A stretch of 44,012 nt of DNA from Clostridia bacterium. GTDB lineage: Bacteria; Bacillota; Clostridia; Oscillospirales; CAG-272. The notes beneath the pieces are model-generated. The model was not told the DNA's origin and did not search any database. It was given only the letters and a program-made list of their open reading frames with translations. How positions within the stretch are numbered: the stretch's first letter is position 1; each line of letters opens with the position of its first letter. The stretch spans positions 1-44,012 of the forward strand of contig JAGALA010000020.1 in NCBI GenBank assembly GCA_017625935.1. The letters are read 5' to 3'. Shown here piece after piece: positions 31,517 through 38,772 of this stretch. A program made the position numbers and the translations under genes.

Positions 31517-32167
31517 ATGAACAATAAAAAAATTATAATTCTATCTGTCGTATTTTCGTTTGTTTTTTTATGCATAATTAGCACGATATTTTTTGGTATA
31601 ATTTTTCAAAAGAAAGGAACTGAACCTAAAATTCAAGCAAACAATACGACTAATATTGAATGTATTACAAAAAAGTACTCAAAAAAAGAAATTAATAATT
31701 TAATTTTACTAATGCAAAAAGAGCATATGTGTTATGAACAAATCAAACAGCAATTTGTTATAGAGTGCATTAGAGAGACTTATCAAGGATATTATATAAT
31801 TTTGATGAGAGAAGATAATGCCAAATTATTTGTGTTCTTTGATGGACAGTTGATGGTAAATAATTATTGTATAATTGATGATATCTTGAGTGAAAAAGAT
31901 TTTGAATTCGTTGAATTGAACGTAACTTCCAAGGAGCAAATCATTCAATTTGACAATAATACAATTGTTATTTCCCCGTTTTCCGCAGATACTTCTAGTA
32001 AACATATAGTCAAGGAGGGCGTTTTAGTTGTTAATTATAATCCTAACAACTTGGTAAGGGATGTACATTTGATAACGCATGAACAACTGTCAAATGAAAA
32101 TTCTAATTACAATAATGATTATATACCATACATTCTTTACAAAGATATTAGTAATAAGACAGGGTAA
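31517..32167 (+). CDS. Unknown single-span membrane protein, third gene of the array
   Basis: A 216-residue protein, not recognised. N-terminal MNNKKIIILSVVFSFVFLCI is a membrane anchor (about residues 5-30), followed by a polar, Asn- and Gln-rich outer part (QANNTTNIECITKKYSKKEI). It shares layout, size and A+T bias with the previous gene but I see no clear sequence homology. The stop lies inside the fourth REP-like unit (AATAAGACAGGGTAAGAC). ATG 31517 follows AGGGGTTAG. Confidence 0.62.
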   Translation: MNNKKIIILSVVFSFVFLCIISTIFFGIIFQKKGTEPKIQANNTTNIECITKKYSKKEINNLILLMQKEHMCYEQIKQQFVIECIRETYQGYYIILMREDNAKLFVFFDGQLMVNNYCIIDDILSEKDFEFVELNVTSKEQIIQFDNNTIVISPFSADTSSKHIVKEGVLVVNYNPNNLVRDVHLITHEQLSNENSNYNNDYIPYILYKDISNKTG

Positions 32168-32206
32168 GACACGAAGATAAGACAGGTGACGGTGGCTGTC
32201 TTGACA
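32154..32206 (+). repeat. REP-like palindrome, copy 4
   Basis: AATAAGACAGGG, then GATAAGACAGGTGACGGT and GGCTGTCTTGACA. The arms AAGACAG and CTGTCTT pair. Confidence 0.72.
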
Positions 32207-32240
32207 ATTAATCCCTATATGCTTCAAAAAACAATAAACG

Positions 32241-32279
32241 AATCACCTCTTTGATGTTTGGCAGAGAGGTGATTTTTAT
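32241..32279 (+). terminator. Terminator at the end of the A+T-rich array
   Basis: AATCACCTCT and AGAGGTGATT pair over a TTGATGTTTGGCAG loop and are followed by TTTAT. Confidence 0.85.
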
Positions 32280-32365
32280 AAAATGCTCACAAAAAGTATA
32301 AAAATTTTTTCTTTGCAAATAATATCTCAAAAGGCGAGAAAATTGCCAAAATAAAAGGAGATATT

Positions 32366-32803
32366 ATGAGAGAAGATACCGTAAATTTATTAAAGGAATG
32401 TAATTCGGGCATTACGATGGGAATGTCCTCAATCAACAACGTGCTTCCGTACGTTAAAAACCCTGATTTGAAAAGCACGCTCATTGCCTGCAAGGAGAAG
32501 CACGCAAAGCTTGGCGAGCGCACACACAAGGCACTTGCAATGTATGACGAAAGCAGAAATCCCCCACACGCAATGGCGAAAATGATGGCGGACGCTAAGG
32601 TAAAGACACAGCTTTTCTTTACAATGGAATCGAAGGACAAGCAAATTGCAAGCTCAATGACCGATGGGTGCAATATGGGCATTAAATCAATTAACAAATA
32701 CCTTAATATGTACGACGGCGCAAACAACGACTCCAAGGAGATTGCCACCTCGCTTATTGCCTGCGAGGAGGAGCTGCTCAAGGATTTGAAGCAATATTTA
32801 TAA
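32366..32803 (+). CDS. Small all-helical protein of unknown function
   Basis: A 145-residue protein with no signal peptide or membrane segment. The sequence predicts four amphipathic helices: TVNLLKECNSGITMGMSSIN, STLIACKEKHAKLGERTHKA, HAMAKMMADAKVKTQLFF, and KEIATSLIACEEELLKDLKQ. Helices 1 and 3-4 have matching NSGITMGMSSIN and CNMGIKSINKYL motifs, and LIACKE/LIACEE occurs in both halves. It therefore looks like an internal duplication, a four-helix bundle of ferritin- or DUF2383-like type. That comparison is weak. Codon use is normal for this genome. The RBS is AAAAGGAG. Confidence 0.75.
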   Translation: MREDTVNLLKECNSGITMGMSSINNVLPYVKNPDLKSTLIACKEKHAKLGERTHKALAMYDESRNPPHAMAKMMADAKVKTQLFFTMESKDKQIASSMTDGCNMGIKSINKYLNMYDGANNDSKEIATSLIACEEELLKDLKQYL

Positions 32804-32804
32804 C

Positions 32805-32836
32805 GGGCTGACACATTAAGGCATAAACACAACCAA
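32805..32836 (+). repeat. Solo left end of the MITE-like family
   Basis: GGGCTGACACATTAAGGCAT followed by AAACACAACCAA starts one base after the stop codon. The first 18 bases are the clearest form of the family end. Confidence 0.72.
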
Positions 32837-32843
32837 CTGTAAG

Positions 32844-32877
32844 AGGGATGCTAACAAGTTTAGTGTCCCTTTTTTTG
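32844..32877 (+). terminator. Terminator after the helical protein gene
   Basis: AGGGA..CTAA and TTAG..TCCCT pair with two mismatches, followed by TTTTTTT. Confidence 0.7.
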
Positions 32878-32915
32878 TTAGTTTAAGTTTAGAATTATAA
32901 GCTTTTAATTTTTAC

Positions 32916-32944
32916 TTGACAAAAAGTTAATAATTATGTATAAT
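32916..32944 (+). promoter_or_regulatory. Promoter of the InlB-repeat lipoprotein gene
   Basis: TTGACA at 32916 and TATAAT at 32939 are both consensus with a 17-base spacer. Confidence 0.88.
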
Positions 32945-32995
32945 TTAGTTATAACACTTCTAATTTTTATCTTTTACCTAAAATAGGAGCAAAAA

Positions 32996-33916
32996 ATGAA
33001 AAAGACAGCTTTATTTCTTTTCATAACCTTAGCAGTTTGCATTTTGCTTTGCGCCTGCGGAGAGGACGCGCCGAAATACAACGTGACCTTTGACATAAAC
33101 GGCGGCGAAATGTATACCGTGTCGCAAGAGGTTCAGCTTTATGAATATTATTCCTTGCCGGTGCCAAGAAAGGTTGGACACCGTTTCCTCGGTTGGTTTA
33201 ACGGCGACACGCCTGTTAAATCCGAGGGCTATTGGGAAATTGAAAGCGACGTTCAGCTTGTTGCTAAATGGGAATTTATGGAATATTCCATTACATATGA
33301 CTTAAAGGGCGGCGTGCACTCCACGTCAAGCTATGCAACGGGATATAGCTCAGAGAGCGAGGATATTGTTATTCAAGCACCAAAGAAGGATAACAACATT
33401 TTCTCGCATTGGGTTGACCAAAACGGCAAAAGCTACGGCAAGACAATTACAATTCCAAGCGGCTCTGAGGGAGATTTGCACTTTACCGCTGTTTGGTGGG
33501 ATTTTGTTGACGAAAACGGAGTAAAGTATGAATACAGCGACGGTGAGCTCACGATAGTTTCGTTCGAGGGCACACCGAAGACCTATACGAATATCAGCGA
33601 TAACATCCACGGAGTAAAGGTTACTGCGATTGCGGAAAATGCGTTTGGCGCACTTGGAGAAGCTGTTTTAAACTATAACTACATTTATAGAATTTATTTG
33701 CCAAGAACAATAGAGGTTATTGAAAAGAATGCGTTTGCGGGCTGTGAAAACGTTAAGGTTACAATCAATTACAGCTCAAGCGAGGACTACGACCTTGTTG
33801 TAAGAGAGTGGCTTGATATTGTGGTTATTGAAAAAGCAGGCAACGAAAATCTACGTGACGTTGTAATGCTCAAGCGTGCAAGCTTGGGTTCAAGTAAGTA
33901 CGTTGAAATAGATTAG
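32996..33916 (+). CDS. Lipoprotein with InlB B-repeats and an LRR-like end
   Basis: A 306-residue surface lipoprotein. The signal ends in LLCACGED (lipobox LCAC, Cys at about residue 21). Two InlB B-repeats (Listeria-Bacteroides type) follow: YNVTFDINGGEMYT ... HRFLGWFNGD (about 28-100) and YSITYDLKGGVHST ... IFSHWVDQNGK (about 100-165). After a linker, residues about 210-270 match a BspA-like leucine-rich repeat (VTAIAENAFGAL, IYLPRTIEVIEKNAFAGC). Such proteins bind host or polymer surfaces, but the ligand is unknown. A consensus promoter suggests strong expression. Confidence 0.85.
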   Translation: MKKTALFLFITLAVCILLCACGEDAPKYNVTFDINGGEMYTVSQEVQLYEYYSLPVPRKVGHRFLGWFNGDTPVKSEGYWEIESDVQLVAKWEFMEYSITYDLKGGVHSTSSYATGYSSESEDIVIQAPKKDNNIFSHWVDQNGKSYGKTITIPSGSEGDLHFTAVWWDFVDENGVKYEYSDGELTIVSFEGTPKTYTNISDNIHGVKVTAIAENAFGALGEAVLNYNYIYRIYLPRTIEVIEKNAFAGCENVKVTINYSSSEDYDLVVREWLDIVVIEKAGNENLRDVVMLKRASLGSSKYVEID

Positions 33917-34128
33917 TAGGGATGCTATAACAGCGCAGACCAAAAACAGACAGTTTATTTTCACGTTAGTTAATCTTAAAATCAAATAAAATCAATGTTG
34001 ATACCTTGCAAAATTTGCAAGGTATCTTCTGTTTTTGTCTGTTTTTTAGATGCGACCGCTTGTACTGCCGTACAAAGTACGGCTACGACTTCGCGTTCAC
34101 GTCTTCTGCATCTGTTTCGCTATCCCTA
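33917..34128 (+). repeat. Inverted-repeat-bounded intergenic block (possible MITE relative)
   Basis: It begins immediately after the stop with TAGGGATGCTATAACAG and ends with CTGTTTCGCTATCCCTA, inverted copies with 12 of 17 matches. Inside lie an ACAAAAACAGACAG-type inverted pair, a perfect hairpin (34000) and CCGTACAAAGTACGGC. The last motif resembles ACCGTACAAAGTACGCCG in the element at 43510, so the blocks may be related. No gene. Confidence 0.45.
34000..34035 (+). terminator. Terminator-like perfect hairpin
   Basis: GATACCTTGCAAA and TTTGCAAGGTATC form a perfect 13-bp inverted repeat (34000-34026), followed by TTCTGTTTTTG. Confidence 0.8.
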
Positions 34129-34133
34129 ATATA

Positions 34134-34164
34134 AATCAAAAGGGCTACCGCAAAAGCGGTAGCC
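34134..34164 (-). terminator. Terminator of the spoIIA operon
   Basis: GGCTACCGC and GCGGTAGCC pair around a four-base loop. Read on minus, CTTTTGATTT follows. Confidence 0.7.
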
Positions 34165-34249
34165 GTATATGGACTCATAAAGGACTGCCCAAGATAACGG
34201 ACTCGGGCGCCCGTGCATTGATTCTTCTCCTAATCAACGCATTTTGCGT

Positions 34250-34969
34250 TTACGATAGCTGCTTTCTAAGCACGGCGAAAATTTTCTTTTCCTCGCGTGA
34301 GATTTTCACCTGAGTAAGCCCAAGCTTTTTTGCAGTTTCTGCTTGTGAATATTCATGTAAATACCGTAAAACAATAATTTTTCTCCACAGCGATGGCAGC
34401 GAGGAAATAGCTTGCTTTAAAGCGATTTGCTCGAGCTTTTTGTCTATTTCGCTTCGGTCCTCGCATAGAGTTGATTCAATGGTAAAGCCATCGTCCTCAC
34501 CTGTGAGAGGAGCAGAAAGAGAAGTAACCTGGGCGGTTGCCTCGAGCGCAAAAACCGCCTCCTCGGTTGAAAGACCCGAGAGGTGCGCAAGCTCCTCAAT
34601 TCTCGGCTCCTTGCCGTTTTCAATTACGTATCTCTCTCTGATTTTATTAAGGTGGGCACTTTGCTGCTTATAGGTGCGGCTGACCTTGATGAGCCCGTCG
34701 TCACGCAAGAACCGACGAATCTCACCCATAATTAGGGGAACAGCATAGGTTGAAAAGGACGTCCCCAATGAAAGGTCAAAGCTGCGTATCGCCTTTAGCA
34801 TTCCAAGCGAGCCGATTTGGACAAGGTCCTCGTAGTCCACGCCCCTGTCCTTAAATCTTAACGCAACGGAGCGAACAAGCCCGATATTATCGCGCACGAG
34901 CGTTTCCGTTGCCGCCTTATCTCCCTTGTGTGCCTCTCTTAATAGCTCTATATTTTTACTGTAATCCAT
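34250..34969 (-). CDS. sigF: RNA polymerase sigma-F (forespore)
   Basis: A 239-residue sigma-70-family factor that starts the forespore programme. Region 2 is DNIGLVRSVALRFKDRGVDY and EDLVQIGSLGMLKAIRSFDL with FSTYAVPLIMGEIRRFLRDD. Region 3 has VSRTYKQQS. Region 4 has SLPSLWRKIIVLRYLHEYSQ and TQVKISREEKKIF. Size and motifs match SigF rather than SigG or SigK. It is the third gene of spoIIA, one base after spoIIAB. Its activity is held back by SpoIIAB until SpoIIAA is dephosphorylated. A hairpin terminator follows. Confidence 0.96.
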   Translation of the reverse strand: MDYSKNIELLREAHKGDKAATETLVRDNIGLVRSVALRFKDRGVDYEDLVQIGSLGMLKAIRSFDLSLGTSFSTYAVPLIMGEIRRFLRDDGLIKVSRTYKQQSAHLNKIRERYVIENGKEPRIEELAHLSGLSTEEAVFALEATAQVTSLSAPLTGEDDGFTIESTLCEDRSEIDKKLEQIALKQAISSLPSLWRKIIVLRYLHEYSQAETAKKLGLTQVKISREEKKIFAVLRKQLS

Positions 34970-34970
34970 G

Positions 34971-35399
34971 TTATGCGAGCTTTTTGGTCATAAGAATACG
35001 GACCCCGTTTCCTCTTTTTGAGTAAACGTCGAGCTTGTCCATAAAGGTTGACATTACGGCAAAGCCCATTCCACTCCGTTCACCAGAGGTATCAGTTGTA
35101 AATAAGGGTGTCATAGCCAAACTTACATCCTCAATTCCGCATCCCTTGTCCTTAATCTCTATTACCACCGTCCTATCACGATAATATTTGACACATATGT
35201 AAATAATGCCTGTGGCAAATTTATACCCGTGGACAATTGAATTTGTTACTGCCTCCGAAACCGCACATTTTATATCGGAAATTTCCTCAATTGTGGGGTT
35301 CAGCTGAGCAACAAATGCGGCAACAGCGCTTCTTGCCAAGCTCTCATTTACCGAAAGGGAAGGCAAATAAAGCTTCATTGTGTTTTCACTACGCTTCAT
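34971..35399 (-). CDS. spoIIAB: Anti-sigma-F factor (serine kinase)
   Basis: A 142-residue GHKL-fold kinase. The N box is IKCAVSEAVTNSIVHGY (Glu and Asn for Mg-ATP), followed by VVIEIKDKGCGIED (G1) and SGERSGMGFAVMSTFMD (G2 lid). It binds and inhibits SigF and phosphorylates SpoIIAA. The start at 35399 overlaps the spoIIAA stop by ATGA, with GAGGAGGG upstream. An ATG seven codons further in (MKLYLPSL) is also possible and closer to the Bacillus start. It ends one base before sigF. Confidence 0.95.
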   Translation of the reverse strand: MKRSENTMKLYLPSLSVNESLARSAVAAFVAQLNPTIEEISDIKCAVSEAVTNSIVHGYKFATGIIYICVKYYRDRTVVIEIKDKGCGIEDVSLAMTPLFTTDTSGERSGMGFAVMSTFMDKLDVYSKRGNGVRILMTKKLA

Positions 35400-35719
35400 T
35401 TCTTTGCACCCTCCTCGATTTTCATAATTCTTTCAATGCCTGCAAGCTCAAGTATTCGCAAAACGCTTGGCGCGGGCTTAATTATCTTAACCTCCGCACC
35501 GATTTCCTCAGCAAGATTGTACCTGCCGAGAATAAGTCCAAGCCCTGATGAGTCCATAAATTCCACAGCGCTTAAATCAAGAAGAATTAAGCGCGGCTTC
35601 CTTCCCAAAATAATTTTATCCGCTTCCTCCCTTACCGCCCTTGCATTATGGTGGTCTATATCACCGAGAATTTTTACCGTTAAGGTTGCGTCCTCGTAGA
35701 TAAATCGTGTTTTCTCCAT
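35396..35719 (-). CDS. spoIIAA: Anti-sigma-F factor antagonist
   Basis: A 107-residue STAS-domain protein. Its regulatory serine is in VEFMDSSGLGLILGR (Ser at about residue 56-57), which SpoIIAB phosphorylates and SpoIIE dephosphorylates. The N-terminus has VKILGDIDHHNARAVREEAD, which is typical. It displaces SigF from SpoIIAB when unphosphorylated. It is the first gene of the operon, with AAAGGAC as a somewhat distant RBS. The leader holds a terminator-like hairpin (35758-35785). In Bacillus this operon is SigH-driven. I see no convincing SigH promoter here. Confidence 0.95.
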   Translation of the reverse strand: MEKTRFIYEDATLTVKILGDIDHHNARAVREEADKIILGRKPRLILLDLSAVEFMDSSGLGLILGRYNLAEEIGAEVKIIKPAPSVLRILELAGIERIMKIEEGAKK

Positions 35720-35757
35720 AGTTTCACCGTCCTTTGTGTATATTTTAGATTATGGGG

Positions 35758-35785
35758 AATAAAAAATCCGTCGAAATTTGACGGA
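35758..35785 (-). terminator. Terminator-like hairpin in the spoIIAA leader
   Basis: TCCGTC and GACGGA pair across GAAATTT. Read on minus, TTTTTT follows the stem and spoIIAA begins about 40 bases later. No gene precedes it on minus, so it could be an attenuator of the operon. Confidence 0.5.
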
Positions 35786-35821
35786 AAAATATAAAAAAGT
35801 TTCGACAGAATTTGATAATTC

Positions 35822-35850
35822 TTGACATCGGCGGTAGTGTATAGTATAAT
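35822..35850 (+). promoter_or_regulatory. Promoter of the GH20-popT operon
   Basis: TTGACA at 35822 and TATAAT at 35845 are consensus with a 17-base spacer, 37 bases before the start codon. Confidence 0.88.
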
Positions 35851-35887
35851 TATATTTGAATATTTAATTATATCTAAGGAGCAAAAA

Positions 35888-37591
35888 ATGTTACTTATTC
35901 CAAGTGTAAAAGAAATAAAATCGGGCGAGAGAATGGAGCTTAGCGGCTGCACGTTTGTTTTTCCCGAAAATTGTGATCAAAGAATTGTAAATCTTGCCAA
36001 AAAGGTTCCGAGCGGCTCAACCGTTGTTGAAATTTCTTATGGAGATTGTACCTCTGAAGCATATAAAATTACCTTTGGCGATAAAATTAAAGTAGATGCG
36101 CGCGGAGTTAAGGGCGCTTTCTACGCTATACAAACGCTTCGCCAAATTATCAAAAACGGATACTGTGACGCTGAGGAAATTTGCGACTATCCCGATTTTG
36201 AGGTGCGCGGCTTCTATCTTGACATCACAAGAGGAAGAATTCCTACCGTCAAGACGGTAAAGGAGCTTATTGACAATCTCGCGTACTATAAGGCGAATAT
36301 GCTCCAGCTTTACGTTGAGCATGTTTTTCCGTTCAAGGAATATGACGGTATTTATCAGCGCACAGGCTATATTACTCCCGAGGAGCTTCGCGAGCTTGAT
36401 GCGTACTGTCACGAAAACTTTATCGACTTTGTGCCGTCGCTTTCTTGCTTCGGTCATCTTTACGAGCTGCTTGAATCGGAGAAGTATAAGCACCTTTGCG
36501 AGCTGACGAATGACGTGCATAAAACCCATTTCTGGCAGAGAAGAATGGCGCACCATACAATAAACCCAAGTGACCCCGAGAGCATTGAGCTTATTAAGAG
36601 CTTGATTGACCAATATATGCCATGCTTTACAAGCAAGTACTTCAATATTTGCTGTGATGAAACCTTTGACCTCGGCAAGGGCAAAAACGCTGGCAAGGAC
36701 CCAGCCAAGCTTTATACCGAGTTTGTTAAGCAAATTGTGGAATATGTAAGAAGCAAGGGCAAAACTCCAATGATGTGGGGCGACGTTATCGAGCATATTG
36801 ACCCACTTGGTGACGATATCATCTTCCTTAACTGGGGATATAGCCCGAATGAAAAGCCCGATAAGATTTACAATCTTGCAAGCGCAAAAAAGACGCAGTT
36901 TGTTTGCCCGGGCGTTAGCGGCTGGACAACTCTTTGCGAAAGAATTAAGGAATCCGTGCCTAACATTTCAAAAATGGCTAAATACGGCAAGGAGGTAGGC
37001 GCTAAGGGACTTCTTAACACCTGCTGGGGTGACTACGGTCATATCGTGCCAATCGAGGCTTGTATGTACGGTACTGCCTTTGGCTGCCAAAAAGCGTGGA
37101 ACGAGGGTGCGGACACAGAAGGCTTTGATGGCGCAATGGACCTTTTATACTACGGCTACAATGGCGGTGCTAATTTCGTAAAAACAATTGACAAGGCGCA
37201 CAGAGTTACTTATTGGTACGACCTTGTTTGCGACTATTCAAACAGAATGTTTAAAGAAGAGGTAATGAGGGCTTGGAACACGCCCGTTGCCGCCGAGCTT
37301 GAGGAAGCATTCTACGAGCTTGAGGACATTATCCCTTATCTTCAAGGCACAAAATGGGAAAATGAGGACGCAAGAGAAGCGCTTGAAATTGTTGCCGAGG
37401 GTACTCAGTATATGATTTCTATGCTTTTTTCGCGTATTACGGGTGAGCGTCTTGGCGTTATTTTCTCCGATATTGAGGATTGGATTAAGAGATATTCCGC
37501 GCTTTATCTTGATGAAAGCAAGGAGGGCGAGCTTGCCGAGTTTGTTAAGGTATTCTACGCTCTTGCAAATACTTACATTAAAAGGGACTAA
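35888..37591 (+). CDS. Glycoside hydrolase family 20 (beta-N-acetylhexosaminidase)
   Basis: A 567-residue GH20 enzyme. An N-terminal zincin-like domain (about residues 1-100, with GAFYAIQTLRQII) precedes the catalytic barrel, which begins FEVRGFYLDITRGRIPTVKT. YFNICCDETFDLGKGK contains the Asp257-Glu258 pair that polarises the acetamido group and protonates the substrate. LNTCWGDYGH carries the aromatic pocket. GH20 enzymes remove terminal GlcNAc or GalNAc. No signal peptide, so it acts in the cytoplasm on imported oligosaccharide or muropeptide pieces (inferred). The start is ATG 35888 with AAGGAG. A reading frame open from 35822 lies over the promoter and is rejected as the start. popT follows three bases after the stop. 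Confidence 0.9.
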   Translation: MLLIPSVKEIKSGERMELSGCTFVFPENCDQRIVNLAKKVPSGSTVVEISYGDCTSEAYKITFGDKIKVDARGVKGAFYAIQTLRQIIKNGYCDAEEICDYPDFEVRGFYLDITRGRIPTVKTVKELIDNLAYYKANMLQLYVEHVFPFKEYDGIYQRTGYITPEELRELDAYCHENFIDFVPSLSCFGHLYELLESEKYKHLCELTNDVHKTHFWQRRMAHHTINPSDPESIELIKSLIDQYMPCFTSKYFNICCDETFDLGKGKNAGKDPAKLYTEFVKQIVEYVRSKGKTPMMWGDVIEHIDPLGDDIIFLNWGYSPNEKPDKIYNLASAKKTQFVCPGVSGWTTLCERIKESVPNISKMAKYGKEVGAKGLLNTCWGDYGHIVPIEACMYGTAFGCQKAWNEGADTEGFDGAMDLLYYGYNGGANFVKTIDKAHRVTYWYDLVCDYSNRMFKEEVMRAWNTPVAAELEEAFYELEDIIPYLQGTKWENEDAREALEIVAEGTQYMISMLFSRITGERLGVIFSDIEDWIKRYSALYLDESKEGELAEFVKVFYALANTYIKRD

Positions 37592-37593
37592 AA

Positions 37594-38520
37594 ATGGAAC
37601 TTAAATACGAGAGCTTTAAGCAGGTTCTTATAAATATTTTCGTCGGCGTTTTCATCGGTCTTTCCGTTATCGTGCCCGGCATTAGCGGCTCGACAATGGC
37701 TATAACGATGAAGGTTTACGACAAGGGAATGTATGCGTTTTCGCATATGTTCAAGGAGTTTAAGAAGTGCTTTCTTTACGCATTACCCGTTTTGGTTGGC
37801 ATTTTCTTCGGCTTTTTCTCGGGCGTTGTCGCGGTTAAGCTTCTTTTGGAATACTTCCCATTTATGACAATTTGCTTTTTCTTAGGTCTTATGATAGGAA
37901 CCTATCCCGTTATTTTCAAGGAAATAAAGGGACAGAGGGTTAATGCAAGCAGGACTGCCTTATCCGCTGTCGGCTTTGTCCTTCCAATTGTATTTTCCGC
38001 GCTTTCTCTTGTTTTTTCGGGCGATGCCAACACGTTGACTGACTTAAATTTCGGTCACTACATCTTTTTCTTTGTGCTTGGCGCGTTAATTTCGATTACT
38101 CAGCTCATGCCGGGTCTTAGCGCAACGGTGCTTATGATGGTTTTCGGCTACTACAAATCGTTAATTGGCAACCTCGGCAGAGAAATGTTCTCCGATTTTA
38201 AGATTTTCTTGGTTTATGTGGTGATGGGCTGCGGCTTTCTTGTCGGTGTTTTCACCTTTTCAAAGGCGGTTGAGGCAATTCTAAGCAAGGCAAGGGTTGG
38301 ATTTTTCTTTGTAATTGCGGGAATTTCCCTCGGCTCTGTCGTGTCCGTATTTATGGGCAAGGACTGCGTTGATATATATAAGGGCTGGGAGTCACCTGAG
38401 CTCTATATTGAGCTTTTCCTTGGCATTTGCTTGCTACTTTGTGCGTTTGCTTTGTCCTTTATGTTCACTCGAATTTCGGATAGCCACGGTGCGGAAAAAA
38501 TTTCCACAGAAAAAAATTAA
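37594..38520 (+). CDS. popT: DUF368 family undecaprenyl-phosphate translocase
   Basis: A 308-residue membrane protein with about nine hydrophobic segments. The N-terminal signature GLSVIVPGISGSTMAITMKV (about residues 21-40) and the repeat-related SITQLMPGLSATVLMMVFGY (about 168-187) are the paired PGxSG/PGLSA hairpins of DUF368. DUF368 proteins (PopT) were shown in Bacillus-type and Gram-negative bacteria to flip undecaprenyl phosphate across the membrane. This supports recycling of the lipid carrier for wall and glycan synthesis. Its placement with GH20 suggests a shared envelope theme, which is inference. AAAGGG at the end of the GH20 gene is the RBS. Confidence 0.88.
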   Translation: MELKYESFKQVLINIFVGVFIGLSVIVPGISGSTMAITMKVYDKGMYAFSHMFKEFKKCFLYALPVLVGIFFGFFSGVVAVKLLLEYFPFMTICFFLGLMIGTYPVIFKEIKGQRVNASRTALSAVGFVLPIVFSALSLVFSGDANTLTDLNFGHYIFFFVLGALISITQLMPGLSATVLMMVFGYYKSLIGNLGREMFSDFKIFLVYVVMGCGFLVGVFTFSKAVEAILSKARVGFFFVIAGISLGSVVSVFMGKDCVDIYKGWESPELYIELFLGICLLLCAFALSFMFTRISDSHGAEKISTEKN

Positions 38521-38539
38521 AAAATTTAATAAAAAGGTA

Positions 38540-38568
38540 TTGCATTATTTATTGACATATGCTATACT
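38540..38568 (+). promoter_or_regulatory. Promoter of the SAM-I riboswitch-metK unit
   Basis: TTGCAT at 38540 and TATACT at 38563 have a 17-base spacer. Confidence 0.65.
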
Positions 38569-38579
38569 TGATTTCGCAA

Positions 38580-38670
38580 AAATTCTTATCAAGAGTAACG
38601 GAGGGACAGGCCCTGTGAAGTTACGGCAACCTATCTTTTGACAAGGTGCCAATTCCGAGAGATGAGACTT
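38580..38670 (+). promoter_or_regulatory. SAM-I riboswitch (S-box)
   Basis: TCTTATCAAGAG, GGAGGGACAGGCCCTGTGAA, CGGCAACCT, AAGGTGCCAATTCC and GAGATGAGA occur in the canonical order. A terminator follows at once, giving an OFF switch when SAM is high, before metK. Confidence 0.96.
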
Positions 38671-38685
38671 AATTTTTTGAGTATC

Positions 38686-38716
38686 AGCCCGCGGAAAGCC
38701 GCGGGCTTTTCTTTTG
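38686..38716 (+). terminator. Riboswitch-controlled terminator of metK
   Basis: AGCCCGCGG and CCGCGGGCT pair around AAAG, followed by TTTCTTTT. Confidence 0.92.
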
Positions 38717-38772
38717 GAAAAGCAAAAGAGATTTTGTGCTTTCACCGAAAATTTGAATATAAAGGAGCTATT

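Noticed and set aside
30212..32206. A toxin-antitoxin or phage defence island in the A+T-rich array
   Set aside because: No nuclease, kinase, DNA-binding or toxin motif can be seen in the three proteins. Left as unknown membrane or lipoproteins.
34050..34313. An 87-codon frame on plus at the end of sigF
   Set aside because: It lies antisense to sigF and across repeats and a terminator, with no RBS.
35822..35887. An upstream extension of the GH20 gene
   Set aside because: The extra 22 residues overlie the TTGACA/TATAAT promoter, while ATG 35888 has a clear AAGGAG.
38638..38772. An upstream extension of metK
   Set aside because: It would translate through the SAM-I riboswitch and its terminator. 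ATG 38773 begins at the conserved [17 protein letters not shown].
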